Assembly: GCF_014649715.1 (NCBI RefSeq)
Contig: NZ_BMTO01000001.1
Span: 354,446-418,445, forward strand
Direction: 5' to 3'
Source of the DNA: Streptomyces lateritius
Lineage (GTDB): Bacteria; Actinomycetota; Actinomycetes; Streptomycetales; Streptomycetaceae
DNA: 64,000 bases
Made by a program: the position numbers and the translations under genes. The notes under the pieces were generated by a model. That model was given only the letters and a program-made list of their open reading frames with translations. It had not been told where the DNA came from and ran no database searches. Shown here piece after piece: positions 47,384-56,814 of the stretch (within the stretch, counting starts at the first letter, position 1; every line of letters begins with the position of its first letter).

Positions 47384-50300
47384 GTGACCAAGCCGCCCTT
47401 CACGCACCTCCACGTCCACACCCAGTACTCGCTGCTGGACGGTGCCGCGCGGCTCAAGGACATGTTCGAGGCGTGCAACGAAATGGGCATGACCCACATC
47501 GCCATGTCCGACCACGGCAACCTCCACGGGGCGTACGACTTCTTCCACTCCGCGAAGAAGGCCGGTGTGACGCCGATCATCGGCATCGAGGCGTACGTCG
47601 CCCCGGAGTCCCGGCGCAACAAGCGGAAGATCCAGTGGGGACAGCCGCACCAGAAGAAGGACGACGTCTCCGGTTCCGGTGGCTACACCCACAAGACGAT
47701 CTGGGCGGCGAACTCGACCGGACTGCACAACCTCTTCCGGCTCTCCTCCGACGCCTACGCCGAGGGCTGGCTCCAGAAGTGGCCCCGGATGGACAAGGAG
47801 ACCATCTCCCAGTGGTCCGAGGGCCTGATCGCCTCCACCGGCTGCCCCTCCGGCGAGCTGCAGACCCGGCTGCGCCTCGGCCAGTTCGACGAGGCCCTGA
47901 AGTCCGCTTCCGAATACCAGGACATCTTCGGCAAGGACCGGTACTTCCTGGAGCTCATGGACCACGGCATCGAGATCGAGCGCCGGGTCCGCGACGGGCT
48001 CCTGGAGATCGGCCGGAAGCTCGGCATCCCGCCGCTGGTCACCAACGACTCCCACTACACGTACGCGCACGAGGCCGGCGCCCATGACGCGCTGCTGTGC
48101 ATCCAGACCGGCAAGAACCTCTCCGACCCGGACCGCTTCAAGTTCGACGGCACCGGCTACTACCTGAAGTCGACGGACGAGATGTACGCCATCGACTCCT
48201 CCGACGCCTGGCAGGAGGGCTGCGCCAACACGCTCCTGGTCGCCGAGCAGATCGACACCACCGGCATGTTCGAGGCCAAGAACCTCATGCCGAAGTTCGA
48301 CATCCCCGAGGGCTACACCGAGGTCACCTGGTTCCGCGAGGAGGTCCGCCGCGGCATGGAGCGGCGCTTCCCGGGCGGCGTCCCCGAGGACCGCCAGAAG
48401 CAGGCCGAGTACGAGATGGACGTCATCATCTCGATGGGCTTCCCCGGCTACTTCCTCGTCGTCGCCGACTTCATCATGTGGGCCAAGAAGCAGGGCATCG
48501 CCGTCGGCCCAGGCCGAGGCTCCGCGGCCGGCTCGATCGTCGCGTACGCCATGGGCATCACCGACCTCGACCCGATCCCGCACGGACTGATCTTCGAGCG
48601 CTTCCTCAACCCCGAGCGCGTCTCCATGCCCGATGTCGACATCGACTTCGACGAGCGTCGGCGCGTCGAGGTGATCCGGTACGTGACGGAGAAGTACGGC
48701 TCCGACAAGGTCGCCATGATCGGCACGTACGGAAAGATCAAGGCGAAGAACGCGATCAAGGACTCCGCCCGTGTCCTCGGCTACCCGTACGCCATGGGCG
48801 ACCGGCTGACCAAGGCCATGCCCGCCGACGTCCTCGGCAAGGGCATCGACCTCAACGGCATCACCGACCCCTCGCACCCGCGCTACGGCGAGGCGGGCGA
48901 GATCCGGGCGATGTACGAGAACGAGCCGGACGTGAAGAAGGTCATCGACACCGCCCGGGGCGTCGAGGGCCTGGTCCGGCAGATGGGTGTGCACGCGGCC
49001 GGCGTGATCATGTCCAGCGAGCCCATCGTCGACCACGCCCCGATCTGGGTGCGGCACACCGACGGCGTCACCATCACGCAGTGGGACTACCCGCAGTGCG
49101 AGTCGCTCGGCCTGCTCAAGATGGACTTCCTGGGCCTGCGGAACCTGACCATCATGGACGACGCCGTCAAGATGGTGAAGGCCAACAAGGGCATCGACCT
49201 CGACCTGCTGGCGCTGCCGCTGGACGACCCCAAGACCTTCGAACTGCTCCAGCGCGGTGAGACCCTCGGCGTCTTCCAGTTCGACGGCGGACCCATGCGC
49301 TCGCTGCTGCGGCTGATGAAGCCCGACAACTTCGAAGACATCTCCGCCGTGTCCGCCCTGTACCGGCCGGGCCCGATGGGCATGAACTCGCACACGAACT
49401 ACGCCCTGCGCAAGAACAAGCAGCAGGAGATCACCCCGATCCACCCGGAGCTGGAGGAGCCGCTCCGGGAGGTCCTCGGCGTCACCTACGGCCTCATCGT
49501 GTACCAGGAGCAGGTGCAGAAGGCGGCCCAGATCATCGCCGGGTACTCCCTCGGCGAGGCCGACATCCTGCGCCGCGTGATGGGCAAGAAGAAGCCCGAG
49601 GAGCTGGCGAAGAACTTCACCATCTTCCAGGCCGGTGCCAAGAAGAACGGCTACAGCGACGAGGCGATCCAAGCGCTCTGGGACGTCCTGGTCCCCTTCG
49701 CCGGCTACGCCTTCAACAAGGCGCACTCCGCCGCGTACGGACTGGTCTCCTACTGGACCGCCTACCTCAAGGCCAACCACCCCGCCGAGTACATGGCGGG
49801 GCTGCTCACCTCGGTCAAGGACGACAAGGACAAGTCCGCGGTCTACCTCAACGAGTGCCGCCGCATGGGCATCAAGGTCCTGCCGCCCAATGTGAACGAG
49901 TCCGAGTCGAACTTCGCCGCCCAGGGCGACGACGTGATCCTCTTCGGCCTCTCCGCCGTCCGGAACGTCGGCACCAACGTCGTCGAGTCGATCATCAAGA
50001 CGCGCAAGGCGAAGGGGAAGTACTCCTCCTTCCCCGACTTCCTCGACAAGGTCGAGGCGGTCGTCTGCAACAAGCGGACCGTGGAGTCGCTGATCAAGGC
50101 CGGTGCCTTCGACGAGATGGGCCACACCCGCAAGGGGCTCGTCGCGCACCACGAGCCGATGATCGACAACGTGGTGGCGGTCAAGCGCAAGGAGGCCGAG
50201 GGACAGTTCGACCTCTTCGGCGGCATGAGCGACGAGGCGAGCGACGAGCCGGGCTTCGGCCTCGACGTCGAGTTCTCCGATGTCGAGTGGGAGAAGTCCT

Positions 50301-50923
50301 ACCTGCTCGCCCAGGAGCGCGAGATGCTCGGCCTCTACGTCTCCGACCACCCGCTCTTCGGCATCGAGCACGTCCTGTCCGACAAGACGGACGCGGCGAT
50401 CTCGCAGCTCACCGGCGGCGAGCACAGCGACGGCGCGGTCGTCACCATCGGCGGCATCATCTCCGGCCTCCAGCGCAAGATGACCAAGCAGGGCAACGCC
50501 TGGGCCATCGCCACCGTCGAGGACCTGGCCGGCTCCATCGAGTGCATGTTCTTCCCGGCCACGTACCAGCTGGTCTCCACCCAGCTCGTCGAGGACACGG
50601 TCGTCTTCGTCAAGGGCCGGCTCGACAAGCGCGAGGACGTGCCCCGGCTCGTCGCCATGGAGCTGATGGTCCCCGACCTGTCGAACGCCGGGACCAACGC
50701 GCCCGTCGTGCTCACCATCCCGACGGTGAAGGTCACCCCGCCGATGATCAGCCGGCTCGGCGAGATCCTGGGCCACCACAAGGGCAACACCGAGGTACGG
50801 ATCAAGCTCCAGGGTCCGCGCAAGACGACCGTCCTGCGGCTCGACCGGCACCGGGTCCAGCCCGACCCGGCGCTCTTCGGCGACCTGAAGGTCCTCCTCG
50901 GCCCCTCCTGCCTGGCGGGATAG
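47384..50923 (+). CDS. dnaE: DNA polymerase III alpha subunit DnaE
   Basis: The 1179-residue replicative polymerase alpha subunit. The N-terminal PHP domain begins FTHLHVHTQYSLLDGA (about 6-21) and retains the HxH metal motif. The C-family polymerase active site PDVDIDFDERRR (about 413-424) carries the catalytic aspartates. Tandem HhH, beta-clamp-binding and OB-fold (VVTIGGIISGLQRKMT, about 1020) regions follow. Length equals other Streptomyces DnaE1 proteins. GTG 47384 follows GGAGG. A terminator lies at 50956-50989. Confidence 0.97.
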   Translation: MTKPPFTHLHVHTQYSLLDGAARLKDMFEACNEMGMTHIAMSDHGNLHGAYDFFHSAKKAGVTPIIGIEAYVAPESRRNKRKIQWGQPHQKKDDVSGSGGYTHKTIWAANSTGLHNLFRLSSDAYAEGWLQKWPRMDKETISQWSEGLIASTGCPSGELQTRLRLGQFDEALKSASEYQDIFGKDRYFLELMDHGIEIERRVRDGLLEIGRKLGIPPLVTNDSHYTYAHEAGAHDALLCIQTGKNLSDPDRFKFDGTGYYLKSTDEMYAIDSSDAWQEGCANTLLVAEQIDTTGMFEAKNLMPKFDIPEGYTEVTWFREEVRRGMERRFPGGVPEDRQKQAEYEMDVIISMGFPGYFLVVADFIMWAKKQGIAVGPGRGSAAGSIVAYAMGITDLDPIPHGLIFERFLNPERVSMPDVDIDFDERRRVEVIRYVTEKYGSDKVAMIGTYGKIKAKNAIKDSARVLGYPYAMGDRLTKAMPADVLGKGIDLNGITDPSHPRYGEAGEIRAMYENEPDVKKVIDTARGVEGLVRQMGVHAAGVIMSSEPIVDHAPIWVRHTDGVTITQWDYPQCESLGLLKMDFLGLRNLTIMDDAVKMVKANKGIDLDLLALPLDDPKTFELLQRGETLGVFQFDGGPMRSLLRLMKPDNFEDISAVSALYRPGPMGMNSHTNYALRKNKQQEITPIHPELEEPLREVLGVTYGLIVYQEQVQKAAQIIAGYSLGEADILRRVMGKKKPEELAKNFTIFQAGAKKNGYSDEAIQALWDVLVPFAGYAFNKAHSAAYGLVSYWTAYLKANHPAEYMAGLLTSVKDDKDKSAVYLNECRRMGIKVLPPNVNESESNFAAQGDDVILFGLSAVRNVGTNVVESIIKTRKAKGKYSSFPDFLDKVEAVVCNKRTVESLIKAGAFDEMGHTRKGLVAHHEPMIDNVVAVKRKEAEGQFDLFGGMSDEASDEPGFGLDVEFSDVEWEKSYLLAQEREMLGLYVSDHPLFGIEHVLSDKTDAAISQLTGGEHSDGAVVTIGGIISGLQRKMTKQGNAWAIATVEDLAGSIECMFFPATYQLVSTQLVEDTVVFVKGRLDKREDVPRLVAMELMVPDLSNAGTNAPVVLTIPTVKVTPPMISRLGEILGHHKGNTEVRIKLQGPRKTTVLRLDRHRVQPDPALFGDLKVLLGPSCLAG

Positions 50924-50955
50924 GCACGCGGCGTACGGCCGGACACGGCACACGG

Positions 50956-50989
50956 AAGGGGCGCGCCCGTCGTCACGGGCGCGCCCCTT
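50956..50989. terminator. Bidirectional terminator after dnaE
   Basis: AAGGGGCGCGCCCGT (50956-50970) and ACGGGCGCGCCCCTT (50975-50989) form a perfect 15-bp stem with a CGTC loop. The A/T ends provide short T tracts in both directions. Confidence 0.85.
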
Positions 50990-51010
50990 GCCGTATGCGG
51001 ACTGCGGCGG

Positions 51011-51184
51011 TCAGTTGTGGCCGAAACGCTTCTGCCGGCCCTTGCGGGCCATGTCGCCCGGGGTCACCTGCGCGGCGCGCTGCTCGGTCTGCGACTCCAT
51101 CGCGGACTGTTGCGCCTGCTGGGTGCCGCGCTCGGCCGGCGACTGCTGCTTCTGGCTGCGGTTCTGGTTCTTGTTCTTGGCCAT
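51011..51184 (-). CDS. Small hydrophilic protein (57 aa), unknown function
   Basis: A 57-residue, highly charged, Gln/Lys/Arg-rich protein beginning MAKNKNQNRSQKQQSPAERG and ending KGRQKRFGHN, with no membrane helix or Cys. ATG 51184 has an excellent AGGAGG ribosome site 7 bp upstream, and the bidirectional terminator follows its stop. Similar short proteins are widely annotated in Streptomyces as hypothetical. Composition suggests a disordered or stress-type protein. Function unknown. Confidence 0.75.
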   Translation of the reverse strand: MAKNKNQNRSQKQQSPAERGTQQAQQSAMESQTEQRAAQVTPGDMARKGRQKRFGHN

Positions 51185-51406
51185 GGTGATGCCTCCTCAG
51201 GGGGAACTCGGGGCCAGGGCCGCTGTCAGATTCACATACGGTATGAAACGCCGCATGTTGGATCAATACGGACGGTAAGTGTCACGGCGGGTGACTTTCG
51301 CCACGCCGATGATCCAGTTCCGGCCGTCAACCTCCTGGCAGTCGGGCAGACTCGGAGGATTCGAAGCAACTCCCGATCCCGAGGTTCCCGAAAGAGGGTG
51401 GAACAC

Positions 51407-52729
51407 GTGGACCGCTGCGTCGTTCTGGTGGACGCCGGCTATCTGCTGGGCGCCGCCGCGAGCCTTCTCGCCGGGGAACCGGCCCGCTCCCGGATCACCG
51501 TCGACCACGCCGCCCTCATCCAGGGACTGCGCGAACGGGCCGAGGCCGACACCGAGCAGCCGCTGCTGCGCATCTACTGGTTCGACGGCGCTCCCGACCG
51601 GGTGCCCCAGCCAGAACACCGCAGGCTCCGCGTGATGCCCCGGGTCACCGTCCGGCTGGGCGCCCTGACCCGCAGCGACGGCCGCTGGGCCCAGAAGGGC
51701 GTCGACGCGGCCATGCACGCCGAGCTCACCGAACTGGCCAGGAACCGCGCCTGCTCCGACGTCGTCCTCGTGACCGGCGACGGCGACCTCTTGCCCGGCC
51801 TGATGTCCGCCAAGGAACACGGCGTCGCCGTCCACCTCTGGGCCGTCCAGGCCGCCGACGGCGACTACAACCAGTCCGAGGACCTGGTCGCCGAGGCCGA
51901 CGAGCGCCGGGTCCTCGACCGCGCCTGGATCACCCGCGCCGTCCGCGCCAAGGACCTCACCGGCGTCTGCGCGCCGCCTCCGGTTCCGCGCCCCGAGATC
52001 GCCGCCATCCTCTCCGCCCCGCTGCCCGAGTCGGCGCTCGCCGCCTCCGCCGAGCGGGCCGCCGAGGCGGCAGCGGAGACCGCCGGCGTACGGAACGGCA
52101 GCGCGGCGCGCCCCAGCGGCACCACGGCGGGGTCCGTCGCCTCCTCCGGATCCGCCCCGTCCTCGGGCTCCCCGGAGTCCACCGAGCCCTCCGCGAACGG
52201 ATCGGGCGCCGGCGTCCCCGCACCGGCCGGCGGCAAGGTCGTCCCCACGCCCAAGGACCTCGCGGGACTGCGCGGGCCCGCCGCCCCCGCCCCCCAGCCG
52301 GCCGCCACCCTCCGCTGGTCCTCGGACAAGGGCTGGATCGAACGCCCCGGCGCCGGCACGCTAGGCGAGCCCGCCGAGACGGCGTCCCTGCCCACCCTCG
52401 CCCAGCTCACCAGCGCCGAGCAGCGCTGGGCCGACCGTGAGGAGGACATCACGACCGTCGGCGGCGACCCCTTCGAGGTCGGGCAGGTGTTCGCCCGCCG
52501 GTGGATGGAGCGGCTGCCCGAGCAGAGCCACGTCCAGAAGCTCTCGACGATGTACCCGCGCATCCCGCACCGCATCGACGGCGAACTACTCCGGTACGCG
52601 GCCAGGTTCGGCCTGCTCGCCCACAAGGACGACCAGATCGACGAGCACGACCGGTACGCGATCAGGGCCGGCTTCTGGCGCGAGATCGACGTCCGGGCCG
52701 CCGCGGAACACGCCCCCGCGGGGGAGTAG
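51407..52729 (+). CDS. NYN domain protein (PIN-like nuclease fold)
   Basis: A 440-residue protein. The N-terminal NYN/PIN-like domain (about 1-170) has acidic active-site positions at VLVDAGYLLG (D8) and VLVTGDGDLLPG (about 122-133), features of Mg-dependent ribonucleases. A low-complexity linker (about 205-325) leads to a C-terminal region (about 345-440) containing EVGQVFARRWMERLPEQ. Nuclease activity is inferred from fold only. GTG 51407 is favoured because GAGGGTGG precedes it; GTG 51398 is also possible. Confidence 0.85.
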   Translation: MDRCVVLVDAGYLLGAAASLLAGEPARSRITVDHAALIQGLRERAEADTEQPLLRIYWFDGAPDRVPQPEHRRLRVMPRVTVRLGALTRSDGRWAQKGVDAAMHAELTELARNRACSDVVLVTGDGDLLPGLMSAKEHGVAVHLWAVQAADGDYNQSEDLVAEADERRVLDRAWITRAVRAKDLTGVCAPPPVPRPEIAAILSAPLPESALAASAERAAEAAAETAGVRNGSAARPSGTTAGSVASSGSAPSSGSPESTEPSANGSGAGVPAPAGGKVVPTPKDLAGLRGPAAPAPQPAATLRWSSDKGWIERPGAGTLGEPAETASLPTLAQLTSAEQRWADREEDITTVGGDPFEVGQVFARRWMERLPEQSHVQKLSTMYPRIPHRIDGELLRYAARFGLLAHKDDQIDEHDRYAIRAGFWREIDVRAAAEHAPAGE

Positions 52730-52757
52730 GCCGCGGGACCCCGTAGGCTCATCCCTC

Positions 52758-53738
52758 GTGAGTACGGTGTGCGTGGTGCGGGATCTGGTCAAGACGTACC
52801 CCGCCGCGCGCGGCAGGCGCGGGGTGCCCGCGACCCCCGAGATCCGCGCCACGGACGGCATCAGCCTCGAGGTGCGCGGCGGCGAGATCTTCGGCCTGCT
52901 CGGGCCCAACGGCGCCGGCAAGTCAACCCTCGTGCGCCAGCTGACCGGACTGATGCGCCCCGACTCCGGCACGGTCGAGATGCTCGGCCACGATCTCGTA
53001 CGCCATCCGGAACGGGCCGCGCGGCTCCTCGCCCATCTCGGCCAGGAATCCACCGCGCTCGACGAACTGACGGTCTCGCTCGCCGCCGAGACCACCGGGC
53101 GGCTGCGCGGACTCTCCGCCCGCGACGCGCGGGCCGAGCGGGACGCGGTCCTGGAGGAGCTGGGTCTCACCGGCCTCGCCGGCCGCCCCCTGAAGAAGCT
53201 CTCCGGCGGCCAGCGGCGACTGGCCTGCGTCGCCGCCGCACTCGTCGGCGAACGGCCGGTCCTGGTCCTCGACGAGCCCACCACCGGCATGGACCCGCTC
53301 GCCCGGCGGGCCGTCTGGTCCGCCGTCGACCGGCGGCGCGCCGAACACGGCACCACCGTGCTGCTGGTCACCCACAACGTGATCGAGGCCGAGACCGTAC
53401 TGGACCGGGTCGCCGTCCTCGAACGCGGCCGGGTCATCGCCTGCGACACCCCGGCCGGGCTCAAGGAACGCGTCGCCGGCGAGGTCCGCGTCGACCTGGT
53501 CTGGCGCGAACACGCGCCGCTGGAGGTCCCCGAGGTCGCCGCGCTGCGGGAGCTGGCCCAGGAGTCCGGCCGGCGCTGGACCCTCCGGCTGGCCCCGGAC
53601 GAGGCCCGCGCGGCGGTCGCGGCGGTGACGGGAGGGGCGGCGTTCGCGGCCCTGGACGACTTCACGCTGGCGACGCCGAGCCTGGAGGACGTGTATCTGG
53701 CGCTGGGCGGCGCGACCGAGGGACTGGTGAAGGCGTGA
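52758..53738 (+). CDS. ABC transporter ATP-binding protein (ABC-2 type)
   Basis: A 326-residue ABC ATPase. Walker A is LGPNGAGKSTLV (about 53-64), the signature is LSGGQRRLA (about 151-159), Walker B is VLVLDEPTTGMDP (about 170-182) and the H-loop His is in LLVTHN. All catalytic residues are intact, in contrast to the ATPase at 2629. An additional C-terminal domain follows, as in drug-type exporters. A TAGGCT at 52744-52749 lies only 8 bp before GTG 52758, so the mRNA may be leaderless. The permease follows 109 bp downstream. Confidence 0.93.
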   Translation: MSTVCVVRDLVKTYPAARGRRGVPATPEIRATDGISLEVRGGEIFGLLGPNGAGKSTLVRQLTGLMRPDSGTVEMLGHDLVRHPERAARLLAHLGQESTALDELTVSLAAETTGRLRGLSARDARAERDAVLEELGLTGLAGRPLKKLSGGQRRLACVAAALVGERPVLVLDEPTTGMDPLARRAVWSAVDRRRAEHGTTVLLVTHNVIEAETVLDRVAVLERGRVIACDTPAGLKERVAGEVRVDLVWREHAPLEVPEVAALRELAQESGRRWTLRLAPDEARAAVAAVTGGAAFAALDDFTLATPSLEDVYLALGGATEGLVKA

Positions 53739-53847
53739 GGGACCACCGACCGATCGACGGACGGCCGGCCGGCGGCGTGAGGGAGCGCGTGAGCGCGAGG
53801 GGCCCGAGCCCGAATGACTTGAGCCCGAGTGACAGGAGCAGTACGCA

Positions 53848-54675
53848 GTGAGCATCGTGCCCGCCGAGGCTCTGTCGACGGGGGCGCTCCCGGCCCAGGC
53901 GCGCGGTGACGAGGACGGCGCCGCGCCCCTCGCTCCCCGCGCCCGCCTGCTGCCCGCCCTCGCCGCCGTGTACCGCGCGCAGCTCTCGCGCGCCCGGGTC
54001 TCCCGTATCCCGCTGCTGTTCGTGGCGACGTTCCAGTCCGTCGGGATCATGGTCCTGATGCGCGGGGTCGTCGACGGCGGGGCGGAGGCGCGGGCCGTCG
54101 TCGCCGGCTCGGCCGTCCTCGTCGTCGCCTTCGTCGCGCTCAACCTGCTCGCCCAGTACTTCGGGCAGCTGCGGGCGGGCGGCGGCCTCGACCACTACGC
54201 CACTCTGCCGGTGCCGCCCGCGGCCGTGGTGCTCGGCGCGGCCGGGGCGTACGCCTCCTTCACGGTGCCCGGGACGGTCGTGACGGCCGTCATCGGCTCC
54301 GTGCTCTTCGGGCTTCCGCTCGGAAACCTGTGGGTCCTCGCGGCCGTCGTCCCGCTCTCGGGCGCCGCGCTCGCGGGACTCGGCGCGGCGCTCGGGCTGC
54401 TGGCGCCCCGCCAGGAGCTGGCCACGCTGCTGGGCCAGCTCGGCATGTCCGCGGCGCTGCTGCTCGGCGTGCTGCCGGCGGAGCGGCTGCCGGGACCGAT
54501 CGGATGGGCGAGGGACCTGCTGCCGTCGACGTACGGCGTGGAGGCCCTGGCGAGGACCTTCGATCCGCATCCGGACTGGGCGGCGGTCGGCCTCGACCTC
54601 GCGGTGTGCGGGGCGGTCGGGGTCGTGTCGCTCGCGGTGGCGACGTGGGCGTACCGGCGGGCGGCGGTCCGCTGA
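53848..54675 (+). CDS. ABC-2 type transporter permease
   Basis: A 275-residue membrane protein with about six helices of the ABC-2 permease type, starting after a 35-residue cytoplasmic segment. GLGAALGLLAPRQELATLLGQ and the last helices near VGLDLAVCGAVGVVSLAVATW fit the family. It is the partner of the upstream ATPase, probably as an exporter; the substrate is unknown. GTG 53848 follows ACAGGAGC. The gap before it holds a short imperfect 15-bp direct repeat (near 53801-53830). Confidence 0.9.
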   Translation: MSIVPAEALSTGALPAQARGDEDGAAPLAPRARLLPALAAVYRAQLSRARVSRIPLLFVATFQSVGIMVLMRGVVDGGAEARAVVAGSAVLVVAFVALNLLAQYFGQLRAGGGLDHYATLPVPPAAVVLGAAGAYASFTVPGTVVTAVIGSVLFGLPLGNLWVLAAVVPLSGAALAGLGAALGLLAPRQELATLLGQLGMSAALLLGVLPAERLPGPIGWARDLLPSTYGVEALARTFDPHPDWAAVGLDLAVCGAVGVVSLAVATWAYRRAAVR

Positions 54676-54709
54676 GGCGGCGGGTGGGCGCACCTGGCAC
54701 GATGGCGTT

Positions 54710-55357
54710 GTGACCGCACCTCTGACACCGCCTCACCAGCCACCTCCGCACGACTCCGACGGGTGGCCGGCGCCCTATCCTCCGCTGACCGAGTCCGACG
54801 GCGTCCCGAGCGCGGCGACGGAGCTGCTGCAGGCGGCCGTGGTGGCCGCCGTCTCGACGGTCGCCGGTGTGGGCCTGGGTCTGCTGTGGCTGTGGCTGGC
54901 GCCGCGGGTGCCGCTGATCTCGGACGGCAAGGCGGTGTTCCTGCGGCACAGCGAGGGTGAGTCGGCGATCGGGGCCGACGGCACGTTCGTGCTCCTGGCC
55001 CTCGGGTTCGGGGCGGTCGCGGCGGGTCTCGTCTTTCTCCTCCACCGGCACGGCGGCCCGGCACTGGTGCTCGCGCTCGCGGGCGGGGGTGTCCTGGGAT
55101 CGCTGCTGGGGTGGGGTGTGGGGACGTTCCTCGGCCCGACGCACGACGTGGTGGCGCACGCCAAGGCGGTGGGGCCGAGCGTGGTGTTCGACGCGCCGCT
55201 GAAGCTGGAGATGTGGGCCGGGGCGATGATGGCGTGGCCGATCGCGGCCATGATCGTCCATCTGGCCCTGACGGCCCTCTTCGGCCCCCGCGACCCGGAG
55301 CCGGACTGGCCCCCGACGCCGCCGATGAGCCCGACGGGCTCCCTGCCCCAGGACTGA
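54710..55357 (+). CDS. DUF2567-like membrane protein
   Basis: A 215-residue membrane protein with a Pro-rich cytoplasmic N-terminus (1-38), four membrane helices (about 40-62, 85-108, 112-135 and 163-188) and a short Pro-rich tail. The layout fits actinobacterial DUF2567 proteins, whose function is unknown. GTG 54710 lies 34 bp after the permease stop. It may be co-transcribed with the ABC genes, but no functional link is visible. Confidence 0.75.
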   Translation: MTAPLTPPHQPPPHDSDGWPAPYPPLTESDGVPSAATELLQAAVVAAVSTVAGVGLGLLWLWLAPRVPLISDGKAVFLRHSEGESAIGADGTFVLLALGFGAVAAGLVFLLHRHGGPALVLALAGGGVLGSLLGWGVGTFLGPTHDVVAHAKAVGPSVVFDAPLKLEMWAGAMMAWPIAAMIVHLALTALFGPRDPEPDWPPTPPMSPTGSLPQD

Positions 55358-55417
55358 CGGGGCCGGGGTCGACGCCCCCCTAGGGGGGTGGCTTGTGGAT
55401 CTTGGCGGGATCACGGC

Positions 55418-55556
55418 GTCCGGCACACGCGCTCGCCGCGTTGTCGTCAGTCGTCGACGCTCCGCGCGGGTTCCATCCTCCGCCTTGCGATCGCACGCAC
55501 CGGACGCCGCGGGCCCTGCCCTGCGGGCAGACGGCGCTACTTTCCGGCCACGACCT
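55418..55556. repeat. Dispersed repeat element, copy 3 (5'-truncated)
   Basis: The right part, 55477-55556, is about 77/80 identical to copy 1, ending with TTTCCGGCCACGACCTA. Similarity extends left through GCTCGCCGCGTTGTCG to about 55418. The left terminal sequence of copies 1 and 2 is not found. Its last bases supply the TAG stop of the minus-strand ybaK gene. Confidence 0.75.
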
Positions 55557-56058
55557 AGCCGCGGCCGATCGGGGCCAGGACCGCCGCCGTCAGGGCGGCC
55601 AGGTCCGAGGGCGACAGTTCGACCTCGAGGCCGCGGCGGCCCGCAGAGATGCAGATCGTCTCGTGGGTGGAGGCCGAGGCGTCCAGGACCGTGCGGAGGC
55701 GCTTGCGCTGGCCCAGCGGGGAGATGCCGCCGCGGACGTAGCCCGTGGTGCGCTCGGCCGCCGCCGGGTCGGCCATCGCGGCGCGCTTGCCGCCGACCGC
55801 CGAGGCGAGCGCCTTGAGGTCGAGCTGGCCGGCGACCGGGACGACCGCGACCGTCAGTTCGCCGTCGACGTCCGCGACCAGGGTCTTGAAGACCCGGTCG
55901 GGCGACACGCCGAGCGCCTCCGCCGCCTCTTCGCCGTACGAGGCCGACGCCGGGTCGTGCTCGTACACGTGGAGCGTGAACGGCGTCCCGGAGTCCGTCA
56001 GCGCCACCGTCGCCGGGGTGCCGCCCCCGTTCGCCTGCTTCTTCTGCTTCTTCGCCAA
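55555..56058 (-). CDS. ybaK: Cys-tRNA(Pro)/Cys-tRNA(Cys) deacylase YbaK
   Basis: A 167-residue tRNA-editing enzyme of the YbaK/EbsC family, hydrolysing mischarged Cys-tRNA-Pro. Family landmarks are a KTLVADVDGELTVAVVPV segment (about 62-79), the active-site lysine in this strand, and GGISPLGQRKRLRTVLDAS (about 114-132). ATG 56058; the TAG stop at 55555-55557 comes from the right end of a dispersed repeat, so the last residues may have been altered by insertion. Last gene of the TPR-LonN-ybaK unit. Confidence 0.92.
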   Translation of the reverse strand: MAKKQKKQANGGGTPATVALTDSGTPFTLHVYEHDPASASYGEEAAEALGVSPDRVFKTLVADVDGELTVAVVPVAGQLDLKALASAVGGKRAAMADPAAAERTTGYVRGGISPLGQRKRLRTVLDASASTHETICISAGRRGLEVELSPSDLAALTAAVLAPIGRG

Positions 56059-56071
56059 CAGAACTCCTCCG

Positions 56072-56809
56072 TCAGTTCGGGCTCGTCGGCGCCCGCGTCA
56101 GATCCACCGCCGGAAGCGACGGCAGATGCCGCAGCACCGCCGTCTCCGCCCGCAGCAGTGTCAGTTCCTCCCGCAGCCGCGTCGCGGTGTCCGGCGCCTG
56201 CAGCAGCCGCTGCTTCGCCGGGGTGTCGAGCACCGCGGCCGCCGCGACCAGGTACGACACCACCGACGGGTCGTCCGGCAGCTCACTCGTCGTCAGCGAC
56301 CGCTCCCGCGCGCCCGCCAGCCGCTTCTGGTAGTTCCGGAAGGCCCGCAGCACGCCCTCGGCGAGCGTGCCCGCCTCGTCGCCCTGCTCCTCCGGGATCT
56401 CCTCCACCTCGGCCACCAGGAACGGCCCGCTCGCGTCCACCGACAGCAGCTTCACCCGGGTCGTGCCGGTCACCATCACCTCGAAGCTGCCGTCCGCGCG
56501 CTCCCGGATCGACGCCGCGTCGGCGACGCAGCCGACCCGGTGGAATGCCTGGACGGGATCGGAGCCGAACCCCGCGGCGGGCCCCTTCTCCGGCAGCGCC
56601 GTCGGGTCCGGCATGCCCGGAGCGGTCGGCGCGACCTCGCGGCCGTCGCGGATCGCGACGACGGCGAAGCGGCGCGGCTCCGACTCGTCGGTCTTGAGCA
56701 GCTCGCGCATCATGGCGCGATAACGCTCCTCGAAGACGTTCAGGGGCAGCACGAGGCCAGGGAACAGCACCGCGTTGAGCGGAAAGAGGGGCAGGCGAGC
56801 GGTGGTCAC
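56072..56809 (-). CDS. Lon N-terminal (LON substrate-binding) domain protein
   Basis: A 245-residue stand-alone LON substrate-binding domain protein, lacking the AAA and protease parts. It begins LPLFPLNAVLFPGLVLPLNV (about 6-25), the hallmark of the domain, and has the ERYRAMMRELL segment. A C-terminal helical part follows (about 150-245). Role unknown; such proteins may act as adaptors. GTG 56809 is preferred; a TTG at 56818 is possible and the frame beyond overlaps the upstream gene. It begins just before the TPR-like gene stop and ends 13 bp before ybaK. Confidence 0.92.
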   Translation of the reverse strand: MTTARLPLFPLNAVLFPGLVLPLNVFEERYRAMMRELLKTDESEPRRFAVVAIRDGREVAPTAPGMPDPTALPEKGPAAGFGSDPVQAFHRVGCVADAASIRERADGSFEVMVTGTTRVKLLSVDASGPFLVAEVEEIPEEQGDEAGTLAEGVLRAFRNYQKRLAGARERSLTTSELPDDPSVVSYLVAAAAVLDTPAKQRLLQAPDTATRLREELTLLRAETAVLRHLPSLPAVDLTRAPTSPN

Positions 56810-56814
56810 AGCGG

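Noticed and set aside
47315..50953. A 1212-codon minus-strand frame opposite dnaE
   Set aside because: It mirrors dnaE and has no recognisable domain or ribosome site.
55375..55388. CCCCCCTAGGGGGG palindrome after the DUF2567-like gene
   Set aside because: Without a loop it cannot form a stable RNA hairpin; it could be chance in G/C-rich DNA.
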